Shown: positions 35,413 through 44,444, numbered from the stretch's first letter. The stretch: 64,000 bases of DNA from Rhizobium sp. 9140 (GCF_900067135.1 NZ_FJUR01000001.1:1491501-1555500), one strand, 5' to 3'. Numbers and translations are program-made. The notes: generated from the sequence alone by a model not told the origin.

Positions 35413-36390
35413 ATGATCACTGTCTATGACGCCCGGGGCGAGGCGATGGTCATCGACGCCGCCTCTCCGGCGGCCGCCATGCCCGAGGATGTCGTCTGGA
35501 TCGACATGCTGCGTCCGGATCGCGCCGAGGATCACCTGATCGAGCGCTTTCTCCAGATCGAGATTCCCACCCGCGACGACCTCAAGGACATCGAGCCGTC
35601 GAGCCGCATGTACACAACGCCGGACGCCGTGTTCATGACGGCCTCGCTCGTCTGCCGCGCCGATAGCGGCCATCCCGATATCACCGACGTCGCCTTCGTG
35701 CTCGCGCGCGGCAAGCTGATCACCGTGCGCTACGACGAGCCGAAGGCCTTCGACCTCTTCCGCGCCGGCCTGCCGCGCATCGTCGGCGGCTGCTCCAACG
35801 GCGCGATGATGCTCGCCCGCCTGTTCGAGACCATTTCCGACCGCACGGCGGAGATCCTGGAGCACGCCGTCGCCAGCCTCGACAGTCTGTCCCAGCAGGT
35901 GTTCGGCGATCGCACCCAGAACAAGCGTCGTCCGCCGCATTATCTGGAAGCCCGGCTGCTCGATGTCGCCTCGCATCACCGGCTGGTGGCCAAGACCCGC
36001 GACAGTCTCGCCTCGCTCTCCCGCGTGCTGACCTTCCTCTATACCGTGCCCGCCTTGCAGGAGACGCGCGAGGCCAAGGAGCTTTGCCGCACCGTCACCC
36101 GCGACGTGCAGTCGCTGACGGAGCACGCCTCCTTCATCTTCGGCAACATCACCTTTCTTCTCGATGCCTCGCTCGGCCTCATCAGCGTCGAGCAGAACGC
36201 GATCATCAAGATCTTCTCCATCGCCTCGGTGGTATTCCTGCCGCCGACGCTGGTCGCCTCGCTCTACGGCATGAATTTCGAGATCATGCCGGAGCTTCAC
36301 TGGACCTACGGCTATCCGATGGCGCTCATCGCCATGGTGGTCTCGGCCATCGTCCCGTTCTATATCTTCCGCTGGAAAGGCTGGCTCTGA
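35413..36390 (+). CDS. corA: CorA family magnesium transporter
   Basis: This 325-residue protein has a large cytoplasmic N-terminal domain and two C-terminal membrane helices at about 262-283 and 302-320. The pore signature Y-G-M-N is at 285-288. It forms pentameric Mg2+ (possibly Co2+/Ni2+) channels in the inner membrane. The start M-I-T-V-Y-D at 35413 gives the normal family N-terminus; frames starting further upstream are not needed. kup follows after 18 bases, suggesting an ion-transport operon. Confidence 0.93.
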   Translation: MITVYDARGEAMVIDAASPAAAMPEDVVWIDMLRPDRAEDHLIERFLQIEIPTRDDLKDIEPSSRMYTTPDAVFMTASLVCRADSGHPDITDVAFVLARGKLITVRYDEPKAFDLFRAGLPRIVGGCSNGAMMLARLFETISDRTAEILEHAVASLDSLSQQVFGDRTQNKRRPPHYLEARLLDVASHHRLVAKTRDSLASLSRVLTFLYTVPALQETREAKELCRTVTRDVQSLTEHASFIFGNITFLLDASLGLISVEQNAIIKIFSIASVVFLPPTLVASLYGMNFEIMPELHWTYGYPMALIAMVVSAIVPFYIFRWKGWL

Positions 36391-36408
36391 CGAGCCGGAT
36401 GATCTCTC

Positions 36409-38376
36409 ATGGCGCACAAGGATATCAAGGCTCCCGAGAGCCCTGGAACTGCGACGGGCAGCGGGCCGGCTGACGGGCTCGGCCACGACCACGACCACGC
36501 CGACGGCCATGGCGGCAAGAAAGGCTATCTCGGCCTCGCCGTCGGCTCGATCGGCGTCGTCTATGGCGATATCGGCACGAGCCCGCTCTATGCCTTCCGC
36601 GAGGCGCTGCGCCCGGTGGCCGTGGATGGCGTGACGCGTGGGGAAATCATTGGCCTGGTATCGCTGATGATCTGGACGCTGACGATCATCGTCACGCTGA
36701 AATACGTCATCTTCCTGCTGCGCGCCGACAATAACGGGGAGGGCGGCACCTTGTCGCTGCTGGCGCTCCTCATGAAGTTCACGCGCGGGCACTCCACCTA
36801 TCTCTTCTTCATGGGCATTGCCGGAGCCGCCCTGTTCATGGGCGATGCGATCATCGCGCCGGCACTTTCCGTTCTCTCGGCTGTCGAGGGGCTAAAGCTC
36901 GTCGCGCCGTCCTTCAGCGATTATGTCGTGCCGATCTCCGTGGTCATCCTGCTCGCGCTCTTCGCGGTCCAGTCGCGCGGCACGGAGGCTGTGTCGAAAT
37001 TCTTCGGGCCGATCATGCTCGTCTGGTTCGTCGTGCTCGCCGTCATCGGCTTCAGCCATATCCACGACGATTACGGCATCCTCGCCGCGTTCAATCCCTA
37101 CCACGCGGTGCGCTTTCTCATCCATGCGGGCTTCGTCGGCATCGTCGTGCTCGGCGCCGTCTTCCTCACCGTCACCGGGGCAGAGGCGCTCTACGCCGAT
37201 CTTGGACATTTCGGCCGCCGCCCGATACAGGGCGCGTGGATGTGCCTCGTCTTCCCGGCGCTGGCGCTGAACTATCTGGGGCAGGGCGCCATGGTGCTGA
37301 AGCACCCGGAGGCGATGTCCGATCCCTTCTATCTGATGTTCCCGGAATGGGCGCTGCTGCCGATTGTCATCCTGGCGACCGCCGCCACCATCATCGCCGC
37401 TCAGGCCGTCATCACCGGCGCCTTCTCGCTCACCCGGCAGGCCATCAACCTCGGCTTCCTGCCGCGCATGGCGATCCTCCACACGTCGGAAACCAATACC
37501 GGGCAGATCTACGTTCCCAACGTCAACATCATCCTGATGTTCGGCGTCATGGCGCTGGTCTTCATCTTCGGCTCGTCGGAATCGCTCGCCACCGCCTATG
37601 GCATCTCGGTCACGGGCGCGATGGTGGTGGATACGCTGCTCGCCTTCCAGTTCGTCCGGATGCGCTGGCGCTGGCCGCTCTCACTCGCCATCGGTCTGCT
37701 GATGCCGCTGCTGGCGCTCGAATCGGTCTTCCTCGGCGCGAACCTTTTGAAGATCCACGATGGCGGCTATGTGCCCGTCCTGATCGCCGCCAGCTTCGTG
37801 TTGGTCATGTGGACCTGGCGGCGCGGCACCCGGATCCTGCAGGACAAGACGCACCACACCAACATTCCGCTCGCCGCCTTCATCAAGTCGATCGAGCGCA
37901 AGAGCGAGCATGCGCCCGTGGAGGTGCCGGGCACCGCGATCTTCCTCACGAGCGACCCGGAATCCGCCCCCGCCGCCCTGCTGCACAACATCAAGCACAA
38001 CCACGTCCTGCACGCGCAGAACTTCATCCTGACCATCCGCACGACGAACACGCCTGTTGTCTCCAAGGAGCACCGTGTCAGCGCGACGAAGCTCTCGGAT
38101 CGCTTCAGCCTGCTTGAAATGCGTTTCGGCTTCATGGAAACCCAGAACGTCTCCCAGACGCTCGGTCTCTTCCGCAAGAGCGGCCTGAAGTTCGACATCA
38201 TGTCGACCTCCTTCTACCTCGGCCGCCGCAAGCTGGTGCCGGACGCCCAGTCCGGCATGCCCGAATGGCAGGACCGCCTGTTCATCGCCATGGCCAACGC
38301 CGCCATCGACCCCTCCGACTACTTCCGCCTGCCGACGAACCGGGTGGTGGAACTGGGGTCGCACGTGATTATCTGA
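36409..38376 (+). CDS. kup: Kup family potassium uptake protein
   Basis: This 655-residue low-affinity K+/H+ symporter has about 12 membrane helices in residues 40-480 and a C-terminal cytoplasmic domain. The signature [14 protein letters not shown] lies at about 49-62, and the conserved A-D-N-N-G-E-G-G-T segment follows. The N-terminal tail carries a His/Asp-rich stretch [10 protein letters not shown] at 25-34, not usual in Kup, which might bind a metal. Confidence 0.95.
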   Translation: MAHKDIKAPESPGTATGSGPADGLGHDHDHADGHGGKKGYLGLAVGSIGVVYGDIGTSPLYAFREALRPVAVDGVTRGEIIGLVSLMIWTLTIIVTLKYVIFLLRADNNGEGGTLSLLALLMKFTRGHSTYLFFMGIAGAALFMGDAIIAPALSVLSAVEGLKLVAPSFSDYVVPISVVILLALFAVQSRGTEAVSKFFGPIMLVWFVVLAVIGFSHIHDDYGILAAFNPYHAVRFLIHAGFVGIVVLGAVFLTVTGAEALYADLGHFGRRPIQGAWMCLVFPALALNYLGQGAMVLKHPEAMSDPFYLMFPEWALLPIVILATAATIIAAQAVITGAFSLTRQAINLGFLPRMAILHTSETNTGQIYVPNVNIILMFGVMALVFIFGSSESLATAYGISVTGAMVVDTLLAFQFVRMRWRWPLSLAIGLLMPLLALESVFLGANLLKIHDGGYVPVLIAASFVLVMWTWRRGTRILQDKTHHTNIPLAAFIKSIERKSEHAPVEVPGTAIFLTSDPESAPAALLHNIKHNHVLHAQNFILTIRTTNTPVVSKEHRVSATKLSDRFSLLEMRFGFMETQNVSQTLGLFRKSGLKFDIMSTSFYLGRRKLVPDAQSGMPEWQDRLFIAMANAAIDPSDYFRLPTNRVVELGSHVII

Positions 38377-38397
38377 AGGTGGCGGGGGAGGGGAGGA

Positions 38398-38552
38398 GAA
38401 GACCCTCTCTGGCCATCTCCCCCACAAGGGGGGAGAGGACTCGCGACACCCGCTCGCTCTGTACGCAAACCTTGAAGACTTGAGCTGAGGCGTTCCCCAA
38501 GTCTTCTCCCCCCTTGTGGGGGAGATGGCTGGCAAGCCAGAGAGGGCCTTCT
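38398..38552. repeat. Palindromic intergenic repeat (second family)
   Basis: The left arm (38398-38440, with CATCTCCCCCACAAGGGG) is the inverse of the right arm (38502-38552). An inner pair AAGACTTG / CAAGTCTT forms a second stem. It resembles the CCCTCTCTGGC / CATCTCCCCC repeats often seen between genes in Rhizobiales and follows kup directly, so it could also act as its terminator. Confidence 0.75.
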
Positions 38553-38610
38553 TTCATCATCTCCTCCTCCTCCTCCGCTATCCCCCATCCGTTACTCCGC
38601 ATTTACCCCC

Positions 38611-38624
38611 CATTAAGGTTAATG
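38611..38624. promoter_or_regulatory. CATTAA/TTAATG palindrome with a CtrA-type half site
   Basis: CATTAAGGTTAATG is a perfect inverted repeat of six bases around a 2-base centre. On the minus strand it reads TTAACCTT, close to the rhizobial CtrA half site TTAACCAT. It lies 165 bases before the cell-wall hydrolase start. Evidence is weak. Confidence 0.25.
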
Positions 38625-38788
38625 CTTCATTGTCATCCCCAGAGCAGGCACCCGGCGACGCTTCGGATGAATCGCGCCAAACCTGCAATTTCGTTGGATG
38701 TTCGCGGAAAAACGCGTTCCGGCCGATCCGCTCGGCCGGGCAGGCGGTCTTGCGCGTATGCGTCACTAGGGTGTGCGTGGAGTTGCCT

Positions 38789-39982
38789 GTGCGTCAGAAA
38801 GTTCGTTTAAAGGGCCGTTTCCTGGCACCCGCTTCGCCCAGCCCTTCCCGGCGCTGGTCCAAACCGCTCCTCATCGCCTTCGGCCTCTTCATCGGCTTCC
38901 CCAGCGTCTCGGCCCATGCCGACCTTGCAACATTCATTTCCGGCATCAACCGGGGTGGAGAGCGGTGGCGGATGCATATGACGGCCTCGCCGGCGGGATC
39001 GATCCACGAAGCGGAAATGGTCTTCAACGATCCGATCACCACCGCGGCGCTCGGCGATGGCGCCGGGATGACGCTGCCGGACGGCGGCAAGGTCTCGCTC
39101 GCCGCCGCCGACAAGCAGTCCGATCCGCGCACAGACGAGGAGCGCGTCAACCGCAAGGACAAGAGAGGCCGAATCGTCACGGTCGTTCCCGTCACGCCAC
39201 CGAAGGATTTTTCGGCCGGATCCATCCTCCAGCGCACCAGCGCGCTGACGGACCCTGTGTTCGACACGCAGGAGCGGATGGTCTTCGCAAGGCCGAAGAT
39301 CCGCGGCCAAGAAATCGAGATCGCCATGGCCTTCTACAAGAAGGCGCCGCCGAAGCGCGACGAAACCATGTCGCCGATGATTGCGAGCCTCGTCACCAAC
39401 GAGCGTGCCGATATTCTCGCGACCGCCTACGCTCCTGCCGCACCCGATTACGCCCGCGAATCGCCTTTCGACTCGATCCTGAAGGACGATACAGCGAGCG
39501 GACGCTTCATCCCCGATATCTCGCCCGAAGATCACGCCTGGGCCGCCAATCCGCTGCCGGCCGATGCGTTCAGCGAGGCCGAGCAGAAATGCCTGACGGC
39601 CGGCATCTATTTCGAATCGCGGGGAGAATCGGTGAAGGGTCAGGCCGCCGTCGCGCAGGTCATCCTGAACCGCGTCCGCAACCCGTCCTATCCCGGCTCC
39701 ATCTGCGGCGTCGTCTACCAGAACAAGGCGCTTTACAATCGCTGCCAGTTCTCGTTTGCTTGCGACCGCATTCCCGACATCGTCTGGTCGCCGGCCCACT
39801 GGCAGACCGCCAGGGAAATCGCGCTGGCGGTCACCGCCGGCAAGATCTGGCTGCCCGAAGTCGGCTCCGCTACGCACTACCACGCGACCTATGTCCGCCC
39901 CGACTGGGGTCCGACCATGAAGCGGCTGACCCAGATCGGCAAGCACATCTTCTACCGCACCTATGGCGGCGGCTGGAGCTGA
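38789..39982 (+). CDS. Exported SleB-like cell wall hydrolase
   Basis: The GTG at 38789 has GGAG six bases upstream, which decides the start and gives 397 residues. A basic N-terminus and hydrophobic segment (about 22-42, ending V-S-A-H-A) form a signal peptide or anchor. The C-terminal Hydrolase_2 domain starts near residue 267 with K-C-L-T-A-G-I-Y-F-E-S-R-G-E, where Glu276 is the likely catalytic residue, followed by V-A-Q-V-I-L-N-R-V and C-Q-F-S-F-A-C-D. It should cut peptidoglycan glycan strands in the periplasm. Confidence 0.9.
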   Translation: MRQKVRLKGRFLAPASPSPSRRWSKPLLIAFGLFIGFPSVSAHADLATFISGINRGGERWRMHMTASPAGSIHEAEMVFNDPITTAALGDGAGMTLPDGGKVSLAAADKQSDPRTDEERVNRKDKRGRIVTVVPVTPPKDFSAGSILQRTSALTDPVFDTQERMVFARPKIRGQEIEIAMAFYKKAPPKRDETMSPMIASLVTNERADILATAYAPAAPDYARESPFDSILKDDTASGRFIPDISPEDHAWAANPLPADAFSEAEQKCLTAGIYFESRGESVKGQAAVAQVILNRVRNPSYPGSICGVVYQNKALYNRCQFSFACDRIPDIVWSPAHWQTAREIALAVTAGKIWLPEVGSATHYHATYVRPDWGPTMKRLTQIGKHIFYRTYGGGWS

Positions 39983-40191
39983 CTGCGCACAGGGGAGAAT
40001 CGCCCGCCGCGCCACAGGACCCGGAGCGGTGTCCGGGCAAGTTGCGCTCGTCCGCGCGTTCCCCGTACCGCCCATGTCGGATGCCAATACCGGCAACAGC
40101 TGGGGACAGATTCCGCCAGACACGGATTTTTCGATCACAACGCGTTGATTTGTCAGCCGAATATTGTCGCCCATCAAGGTGCGTCTTCGCC

Positions 40192-40220
40192 TTGACTATG
40201 CGCGGCGCCAAAACTATGGT
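40192..40220 (+). promoter_or_regulatory. Sigma-70 promoter of the atpIBEF'F operon
   Basis: TTGACT at 40192-40197 and TATGGT at 40215-40220 are separated by exactly 17 bases. Transcription would begin near 40227, giving a leader of about 94 bases. Confidence 0.78.
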
Positions 40221-40276
40221 GCGGCCGACTTCAAACGGGCCAGAGTGGCTTCAAATCGGGCCTTTGTGTGGCCGCT

Positions 40277-40295
40277 CCCAGGGTTTATCCCTGGG
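40277..40295 (+). promoter_or_regulatory. Leader hairpin upstream of atpI
   Basis: CCCAGGG and CCCTGGG form a perfect 7-bp stem with loop TTTAT, ending 25 bases before the atpI ATG and just before its GGGGGAGGGG ribosome site. It may tune translation of the poorly needed first gene. Confidence 0.55.
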
Positions 40296-40320
40296 GTCGG
40301 AGATGCGGGGGAGGGGCCAC

Positions 40321-40692
40321 ATGACGGACGACCGGAACGAAGGTCTGGAGGAACGGCGCAAACGCCTCGATGCTCAACTGTCGGAACGGCGCGGCCATGA
40401 AAGCCGCGACGCGGCGGACGAGGCGAGGGCTGCTAGCAACCGCAAGGGCTACCAAGTCGCGATCAAGCTTTCGAGCGAATTCGTGGCGGCCGTCATTGTC
40501 GGGGCGCTTCTGGGCTATCTTCTGGATACTTTTGCGGGTACAGCGCCCTGGGGGATGATCGTGCTTCTCCTCCTCGGCTTTTGCGCCGGCGTGCTGAACG
40601 TCATGCGGTCTGCAGGCATGGTGGCTTCGCCCCATCCGGCCGATCGTGTCGGTCGGGAGCAGGGCGACGACAACAAGGATGGCGGCGCCTGA
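40321..40692 (+). CDS. atpI: ATP synthase accessory protein AtpI
   Basis: This 123-residue protein has a charged N-terminal coil (E-E-R-R-K-R-L-D-A-Q-L), then two membrane helices at about 55-73 and 78-97, the usual AtpI layout. AtpI helps assemble the c-ring and may move Mg2+. The ATG at 40321 follows GGGGGAGGGG. It is first in the F0 operon, ahead of atpB by 57 bases. Confidence 0.92.
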   Translation: MTDDRNEGLEERRKRLDAQLSERRGHESRDAADEARAASNRKGYQVAIKLSSEFVAAVIVGALLGYLLDTFAGTAPWGMIVLLLLGFCAGVLNVMRSAGMVASPHPADRVGREQGDDNKDGGA

Positions 40693-40749
40693 CAGGTGCG
40701 GCAACGGGAAACAACCGCTTCAAGCGGCTGAGAGCGAGAGAGAACGACA

Positions 40750-41511
40750 GTGGCAGGCGATAAGGTAGATCCGACCCACCAGTTTATGATCAACGAGATC
40801 GTCCCGATCCATATCGGCGGCCTGAATCTCTCCTTCACCAATGCATCCCTGTTCATGGTCGCAACGCTGGTCGTGGCCATCGGCTTCCTCTATCTCACCA
40901 CCACGCCGCGCTCGGTCGTTCCCGGCCGCATGCAGTCGGTGTCGGAACTGTCCTACGAATTTATCGCCTCGATGCTGCGCGAAGGCGCCGGCAGCCACGG
41001 CATGCACTTCTTCCCGATGGTCTTCTCGCTGTTCATGTTCATCCTGACGGCAAACCTGCTCGGCATGGTGCCTTACTTCTTCACCATCACCAGCCAGATC
41101 ATCGTCACCTTCGCGCTGGCGCTGTTCGTCATCGGCACGGTCCTGGTGTATGGCTTCTACAAGCATGGCTTCGGCTTCCTGAAGGTGTTCGTGCCCTCCG
41201 GCGTTCCCGGCATCCTGCTGCCGCTGGTCGTCGCCATCGAAATCATCTCGTTCCTGTCGCGCCCCATCAGCCTGTCGGTCCGTCTCTTCGCCAACATGCT
41301 GGCCGGACACATCACGCTGAAGGTCTTTGCAGGCTTCGTCGCATCGCTCGGCACCATGGGTGCGCTCGGCATCGGCGGCGCCATTCTGCCTCTCATCATG
41401 ACCGTGGCGCTCACGGGTCTCGAATTCCTCGTCGCCTTCCTTCAGGCCTACGTCTTCGCGGTACTCACCTGCATGTACCTGAACGACGCGGTCCATCCGG
41501 GCGGTCACTGA
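40750..41511 (+). CDS. atpB: F0F1 ATP synthase subunit a
   Basis: This 253-residue inner-membrane protein forms the proton half-channels beside the c-ring. It begins with GTG at 40750. The essential arginine is Arg178 in [14 protein letters not shown]. Five to six hydrophobic segments are visible, and the N-terminal [11 protein letters not shown] matches alphaproteobacterial AtpB. atpE follows after 79 bases. Confidence 0.96.
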   Translation: MAGDKVDPTHQFMINEIVPIHIGGLNLSFTNASLFMVATLVVAIGFLYLTTTPRSVVPGRMQSVSELSYEFIASMLREGAGSHGMHFFPMVFSLFMFILTANLLGMVPYFFTITSQIIVTFALALFVIGTVLVYGFYKHGFGFLKVFVPSGVPGILLPLVVAIEIISFLSRPISLSVRLFANMLAGHITLKVFAGFVASLGTMGALGIGGAILPLIMTVALTGLEFLVAFLQAYVFAVLTCMYLNDAVHPGGH

Positions 41512-41590
41512 GGAATAAGTCACGCAGGCCGGCAATCGACCGTCGCGCCTGCCAAGAAAAGCCGCAACAACCCTTCTCAAGGAGATCAAC

Positions 41591-41818
41591 ATGGAAGCGG
41601 AAGCAGCAAAGTACATCGGCGCGGGTCTGGCATGCCTCGGCATGGCCGGCACGGCTCTCGGCCTCGGCAACATCTTCGGCAGCTACCTCTCGGGCGCACT
41701 TCGCAACCCGTCGGCAGCCGACAGCCAGTTCGGCCGCCTCGTATTCGGCTTCGCCGTTACGGAAGCTCTGGGCATCTTCTCGCTGCTCGTAGCTCTGCTC
41801 CTCCTGTTCGCCGTCTAA
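41591..41818 (+). CDS. atpE: F0F1 ATP synthase subunit c
   Basis: This 75-residue hairpin of two membrane helices is the proton-carrying rotor subunit. The ion-binding carboxylate is Glu58 in F-A-V-T-E-A-L-G-I-F. The polar loop R-N-P-S-A at 38-42 contacts F1. AAGGAG lies just upstream. It is needed in many copies per complex, which fits the strong hairpin immediately after its stop. Confidence 0.97.
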   Translation: MEAEAAKYIGAGLACLGMAGTALGLGNIFGSYLSGALRNPSAADSQFGRLVFGFAVTEALGIFSLLVALLLLFAV

Positions 41819-41832
41819 GACGGTCGAGCTTG

Positions 41833-41859
41833 CCGGGCTGCGACGAAGTCGCAGCCCGG
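41833..41859 (+). promoter_or_regulatory. Strong hairpin directly after atpE
   Basis: Two perfect 12-base arms (CCGGGCTGCGAC and its complement) enclose a GAA loop, starting 15 bases after the atpE stop. No T-run follows, so it is more likely an mRNA stability or processing element than a full terminator. Confidence 0.75.
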
Positions 41860-41992
41860 ACTGCTCTGAACAGCGCCGCGATGACGTTGCGGCCCGCACT
41901 GCTCTGGACAGTGTCGCGATGACGTCGCGGCCCATTATGCTTTGACAGTGCCGCGATACCCTCGCGGCCCGTCATCCTTTTACAGCGCCGCC
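41860..41992. repeat. Tandem array of hairpin-bearing repeats between atpE and atpF'
   Basis: Three full units (41860-41897, 41898-41934, 41935-41971) and one partial unit (41972-41992) repeat with a 37-38 bp period. Each holds C-T-x-x-A-C-A-G-x-G-x-C-G-C-G-A-T followed by GCGGCCC, whose CGCG/CGCGG halves pair. The preceding hairpin ends in the same GCCCGG block and may be a diverged unit. Confidence 0.8.
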
Positions 41993-42054
41993 ATTCTTTC
42001 TCGCGTATCGAGGGGATATGAGCGTGGCCTTTTGAGTTGCCCCTGGAGATGAGC

Positions 42055-42663
42055 ATGTTCGTGACCGCGGCCTATGCCCAGTCAACCACACCTCCCGAGG
42101 GCGAGACACCCCATGCCGCGCCTGGCGACGTGCACACCGAGACCGGTGTCGCATCGGAAGGCGCCCACGGCTCCGGCGTGTTTCCGCCTTTCGATCAATC
42201 GACATTCGCATCGCAGCTCGTGTGGCTGGCGATCACGTTCGGCCTGTTCTATCTGCTGATGCAGAAGGTGATCATGCCGCGGATCGCCGCTATCCTCGGC
42301 GAGCGCCATGATGCCATCGCCCGCGATCTCGACGCCGCCTCGCGCTCCAAGGCCGAAGCCGACGCCGCCATCGCATCCTACGAGCAGGAACTGGCTGCTG
42401 CCCGCGCCAAGGGTAACGCCATTGCCGCCAGCGCCCGTGAGGCCGCCAAGGTGAAGGCTGCTGCCGACCGCGCGGCCATCGAAGCCGCCCTGAACGACAA
42501 GATTGTCGCTGCCGAAAGCCGCATCGCGGACATCAAGGCCAGCGCGCTTGCCGATGTCGGCGCCATCGCCGAGGAAACCGCGTCCGCCGTCGTCAAGCAG
42601 TTGCTCGGTCGCGACGTGCCGCGCACCGAAATCGCATCCGCCGTCAAGGCTGCGGCAGAGTAA
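42055..42663 (+). CDS. atpF': F0F1 ATP synthase subunit b'
   Basis: This 202-residue peripheral stalk subunit starts at the ATG at 42055, with GGAG six bases upstream. After an Ala/Gly/His-rich N-terminus there is one membrane helix at about 58-76 ([13 protein letters not shown]), then a long alanine-rich helix. The longer N-terminus and position before a shorter b subunit identify it as b' of the alphaproteobacterial/photosynthetic type (also written atpG or atpX). Confidence 0.93.
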   Translation: MFVTAAYAQSTTPPEGETPHAAPGDVHTETGVASEGAHGSGVFPPFDQSTFASQLVWLAITFGLFYLLMQKVIMPRIAAILGERHDAIARDLDAASRSKAEADAAIASYEQELAAARAKGNAIAASAREAAKVKAAADRAAIEAALNDKIVAAESRIADIKASALADVGAIAEETASAVVKQLLGRDVPRTEIASAVKAAAE

Positions 42664-42675
42664 GGGAGAAGACAG

Positions 42676-43167
42676 ATGGATTTGACCTCTCTGGCAACAT
42701 TCTGGGCGACCGTCGGCCTCGTGCTTTTCCTCGCTCTCATCGTGTACCTCAAAGTGCCCGGCATGATGGGCAAGCAACTCGACGAGCGCGCGACGCGCAT
42801 TCGCAACGAGCTGGCCGAAGCCAAGCGCCTGCGGGAAGAAGCCCAGGCTTTGCTGGTGGAATACCAGCAGAAGCGCAAGGAAGCCGAAGCGGAAGCCGCC
42901 AATATCGTGGCTGCCGCGGAGCGTGAAGCCGAAGCCCTGACGGCCGATGCCAAGCTGAAGACGGAAGAATTCGTCGCCCGCCGTACCACGCTGTCGGAGC
43001 AGAAGATCCGCCAGGCCGAAACCGATGCCATCAACGCCGTGCGTGCTACGGCCGTCGATATTGCCATCGCGGCCGCCGAACGCGTCATCACCGCCAAGGC
43101 CGACGCCTCGACCCAGCAGGCCCTCTTCGCCAGCTCGGTCAACGAGGTCAAGACGCGCCTCAACTGA
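42676..43167 (+). CDS. atpF: F0F1 ATP synthase subunit b
   Basis: This 163-residue subunit has one membrane helix at about 5-25 followed by a continuous Ala/Glu/Lys-rich helix forming the second half of the stator stalk with b'. It starts 12 bases after atpF', with GGGAGAAG upstream. It is the last gene of the F0 operon; the F1 genes are not in the window, as usual for alphaproteobacteria. Confidence 0.95.
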   Translation: MDLTSLATFWATVGLVLFLALIVYLKVPGMMGKQLDERATRIRNELAEAKRLREEAQALLVEYQQKRKEAEAEAANIVAAAEREAEALTADAKLKTEEFVARRTTLSEQKIRQAETDAINAVRATAVDIAIAAAERVITAKADASTQQALFASSVNEVKTRLN

Positions 43168-43265
43168 GGCGTTCCCGGTGCCTCTTCACCGAGGGTTCTG
43201 GGTGCTTGAATGTCGGATAACGCTTGCAAGGCGAGCGGACATCGTGGAATGCGTATGAAACGATC

Positions 43266-43295
43266 AAAAGGCTGGCCATCGTGCCGGCCTTTTTC
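43266..43295 (+). terminator. Rho-independent terminator of the F0 operon
   Basis: The stem GGCTGGC / GCCGGCC with a 6-base loop is preceded by AAAA and followed by TTTTT. It lies about 100 bases after the atpF stop. Confidence 0.85.
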
Positions 43296-43330
43296 CTTTG
43301 CCCGACCAGCAAGGTCTCGCGTCGAGGCTG

Positions 43331-43466
43331 CCCCTCACCCTAACCCTCTCCCCGCTTGCGGGGCGAGGGGACGTGCCCTGCTCGACGCTTTCGACGGAGG
43401 TAGCCCGGTGCCACGAGTCCCTTCTCCCCGCACGCGCGGAGAAAATGGCGGCAGCCGGATGAGGGG
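43331..43466. repeat. Rhizobial intergenic mosaic repeat, copy 2
   Basis: This 136-bp element is the inverted counterpart of the one at 18186-18321, with the same termini (CCCCTCACCC and GATGAGGGG) and the same internal CCCGC/GCGGG hairpins. Confidence 0.85.
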
Positions 43467-43511
43467 AGGCCGCATATATCGACGCCGAACCCGCACCATC
43501 ATCCGCAACCC

Positions 43512-44126
43512 TCACCGTGTCGCGACGATCCCCACGGCAGTGCCGATCATCAACCCGCCGGCGGCGCGGTTGATGCGGCGGATGGCCTTGGTGGTGCGCA
43601 GCAGGCGGCGTGCCCGCACAGCGAGCAGCACATGACCGCCGATCACGATGGCCTCGACCGCGAGAATGATGGCTGCGAGTTCGAGAAGTGTCGTGATCGT
43701 AAATGTTGTGCCAACGACGTTCGGCAGAAGCGCGATGTAGAATAGCGGCATTTTGGGATTGCCGAGGTTCAGCGCGATGCCGGTGCAAAAGACGCCAAGG
43801 AGGCTGCCCCGCTCGGAGATCGCCTGCATCGCCGGAAGCACGGGCGGGGCCGTCCACAGCCGGATGCCCATCCAGACGAGATAGGCGGCACCCGCGAACC
43901 GCAGCACCATCATCAAAGTCCCCATCTCCGTGGCCAGCACCGAGAGACCGAAGCCGGCGAGCGAGAGGAAGACGAGAATGCCGAAGACCGTGCCGGCACC
44001 ATAAGCGAGGCCAGAGGCGGGGCCGTGGGAAATCGTGCGCAGCACGATCGTCATATTGTCCGGCCCGGGGCTCGCGGCGAAGACGAAGAAGGTCAGGGTG
44101 AAGGCAAGAAGCGTCACAGCATCCAT
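43512..44126 (-). CDS. LysE family amino-acid exporter
   Basis: This 204-residue inner-membrane protein has about six hydrophobic segments. The N-terminal A-A-S-P-G-P-D-N-M-T-I-V signature is characteristic of LysE/RhtB exporters. The start at 44126 follows GGAGGAGG. The substrate (lysine, threonine, homoserine lactone or others) cannot be told from sequence. It lies between atpF and the chemoreceptor gene, in the opposite direction to the F0 operon. Confidence 0.9.
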   Translation of the reverse strand: MDAVTLLAFTLTFFVFAASPGPDNMTIVLRTISHGPASGLAYGAGTVFGILVFLSLAGFGLSVLATEMGTLMMVLRFAGAAYLVWMGIRLWTAPPVLPAMQAISERGSLLGVFCTGIALNLGNPKMPLFYIALLPNVVGTTFTITTLLELAAIILAVEAIVIGGHVLLAVRARRLLRTTKAIRRINRAAGGLMIGTAVGIVATR

Positions 44127-44358
44127 TTGGTCCTCCTCCGGCGCGCGAGGGCCGCCGCTGAAATCGAGCTTATGATGTCTTTTGCAGCGGTTCCAGCAGA
44201 AGAAGCATCCGCTCTCATGCATGCATCGCAAGGTCGCGCTTCGATCTCGGTGCGCATCCTCGCCGGATGGTTCGTCGTTCCGGACCGGTCTCGCGGTCGA
44301 TTGGGGTCACCGATACGGGGAGGCGAAGAGCCGCGGCGCGAAATGCGCGACCGGTTGC

Positions 44359-44388
44359 ATGATACCGGAACAGCGTTCGGGGTATCAT
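44359..44388. repeat. 30-bp near-perfect palindrome
   Basis: The arms ATGATACCGGAAC and GTTCGGGGTATCAT pair with one bulge around an AGC loop. It is about 235 bases upstream of the LysE start. It could be an operator, a stem-loop RNA or a dispersed repeat. Confidence 0.6.
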
Positions 44389-44414
44389 ACATGGCATGCC
44401 GGCTATTGGCGTTG

Positions 44415-44444
44415 GCTTGGCGCACCCTTCATGGCGCGCCAAGC
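44415..44444 (-). terminator. Hairpin after the chemoreceptor gene
   Basis: A perfect 9-bp stem GCTTGGCGC / GCGCCAAGC lies 26 bases after the chemoreceptor stop on the minus strand. No T-run follows, so it may protect the 3' end or work with Rho. Confidence 0.45.

Larger units (their letters stand above)
38377..38788. other. 412-bp intergenic region with a palindromic repeat
   Basis: The region holds a 155-bp palindromic element (38398-38552), a TCC triplet run at 38562-38576, and a small palindrome CATTAAGGTTAATG at 38611-38624. A frame open across this stretch has no ribosome site before the GTG at 38789, so I place no gene here. Confidence 0.6.
39983..40320. other. 338-bp leader region of the F0 ATP synthase operon
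   Basis: No gene is seen. The region holds the operon promoter at 40192-40220 and a 7-bp hairpin at 40277-40295 close to the atpI ribosome site. Confidence 0.7.
43168..43511. other. 344-bp intergenic region after the F0 operon
   Basis: It holds the operon terminator (43266-43295) and the mosaic repeat copy 2 (43331-43466). No gene is supported. Confidence 0.7.

Noticed and set aside
38773..40692. Very long frame covering the hydrolase gene out of frame and joining atpI
   Set aside because: Only the last 123 codons (atpI) are coding. The earlier part overlaps the cell-wall hydrolase in another frame.
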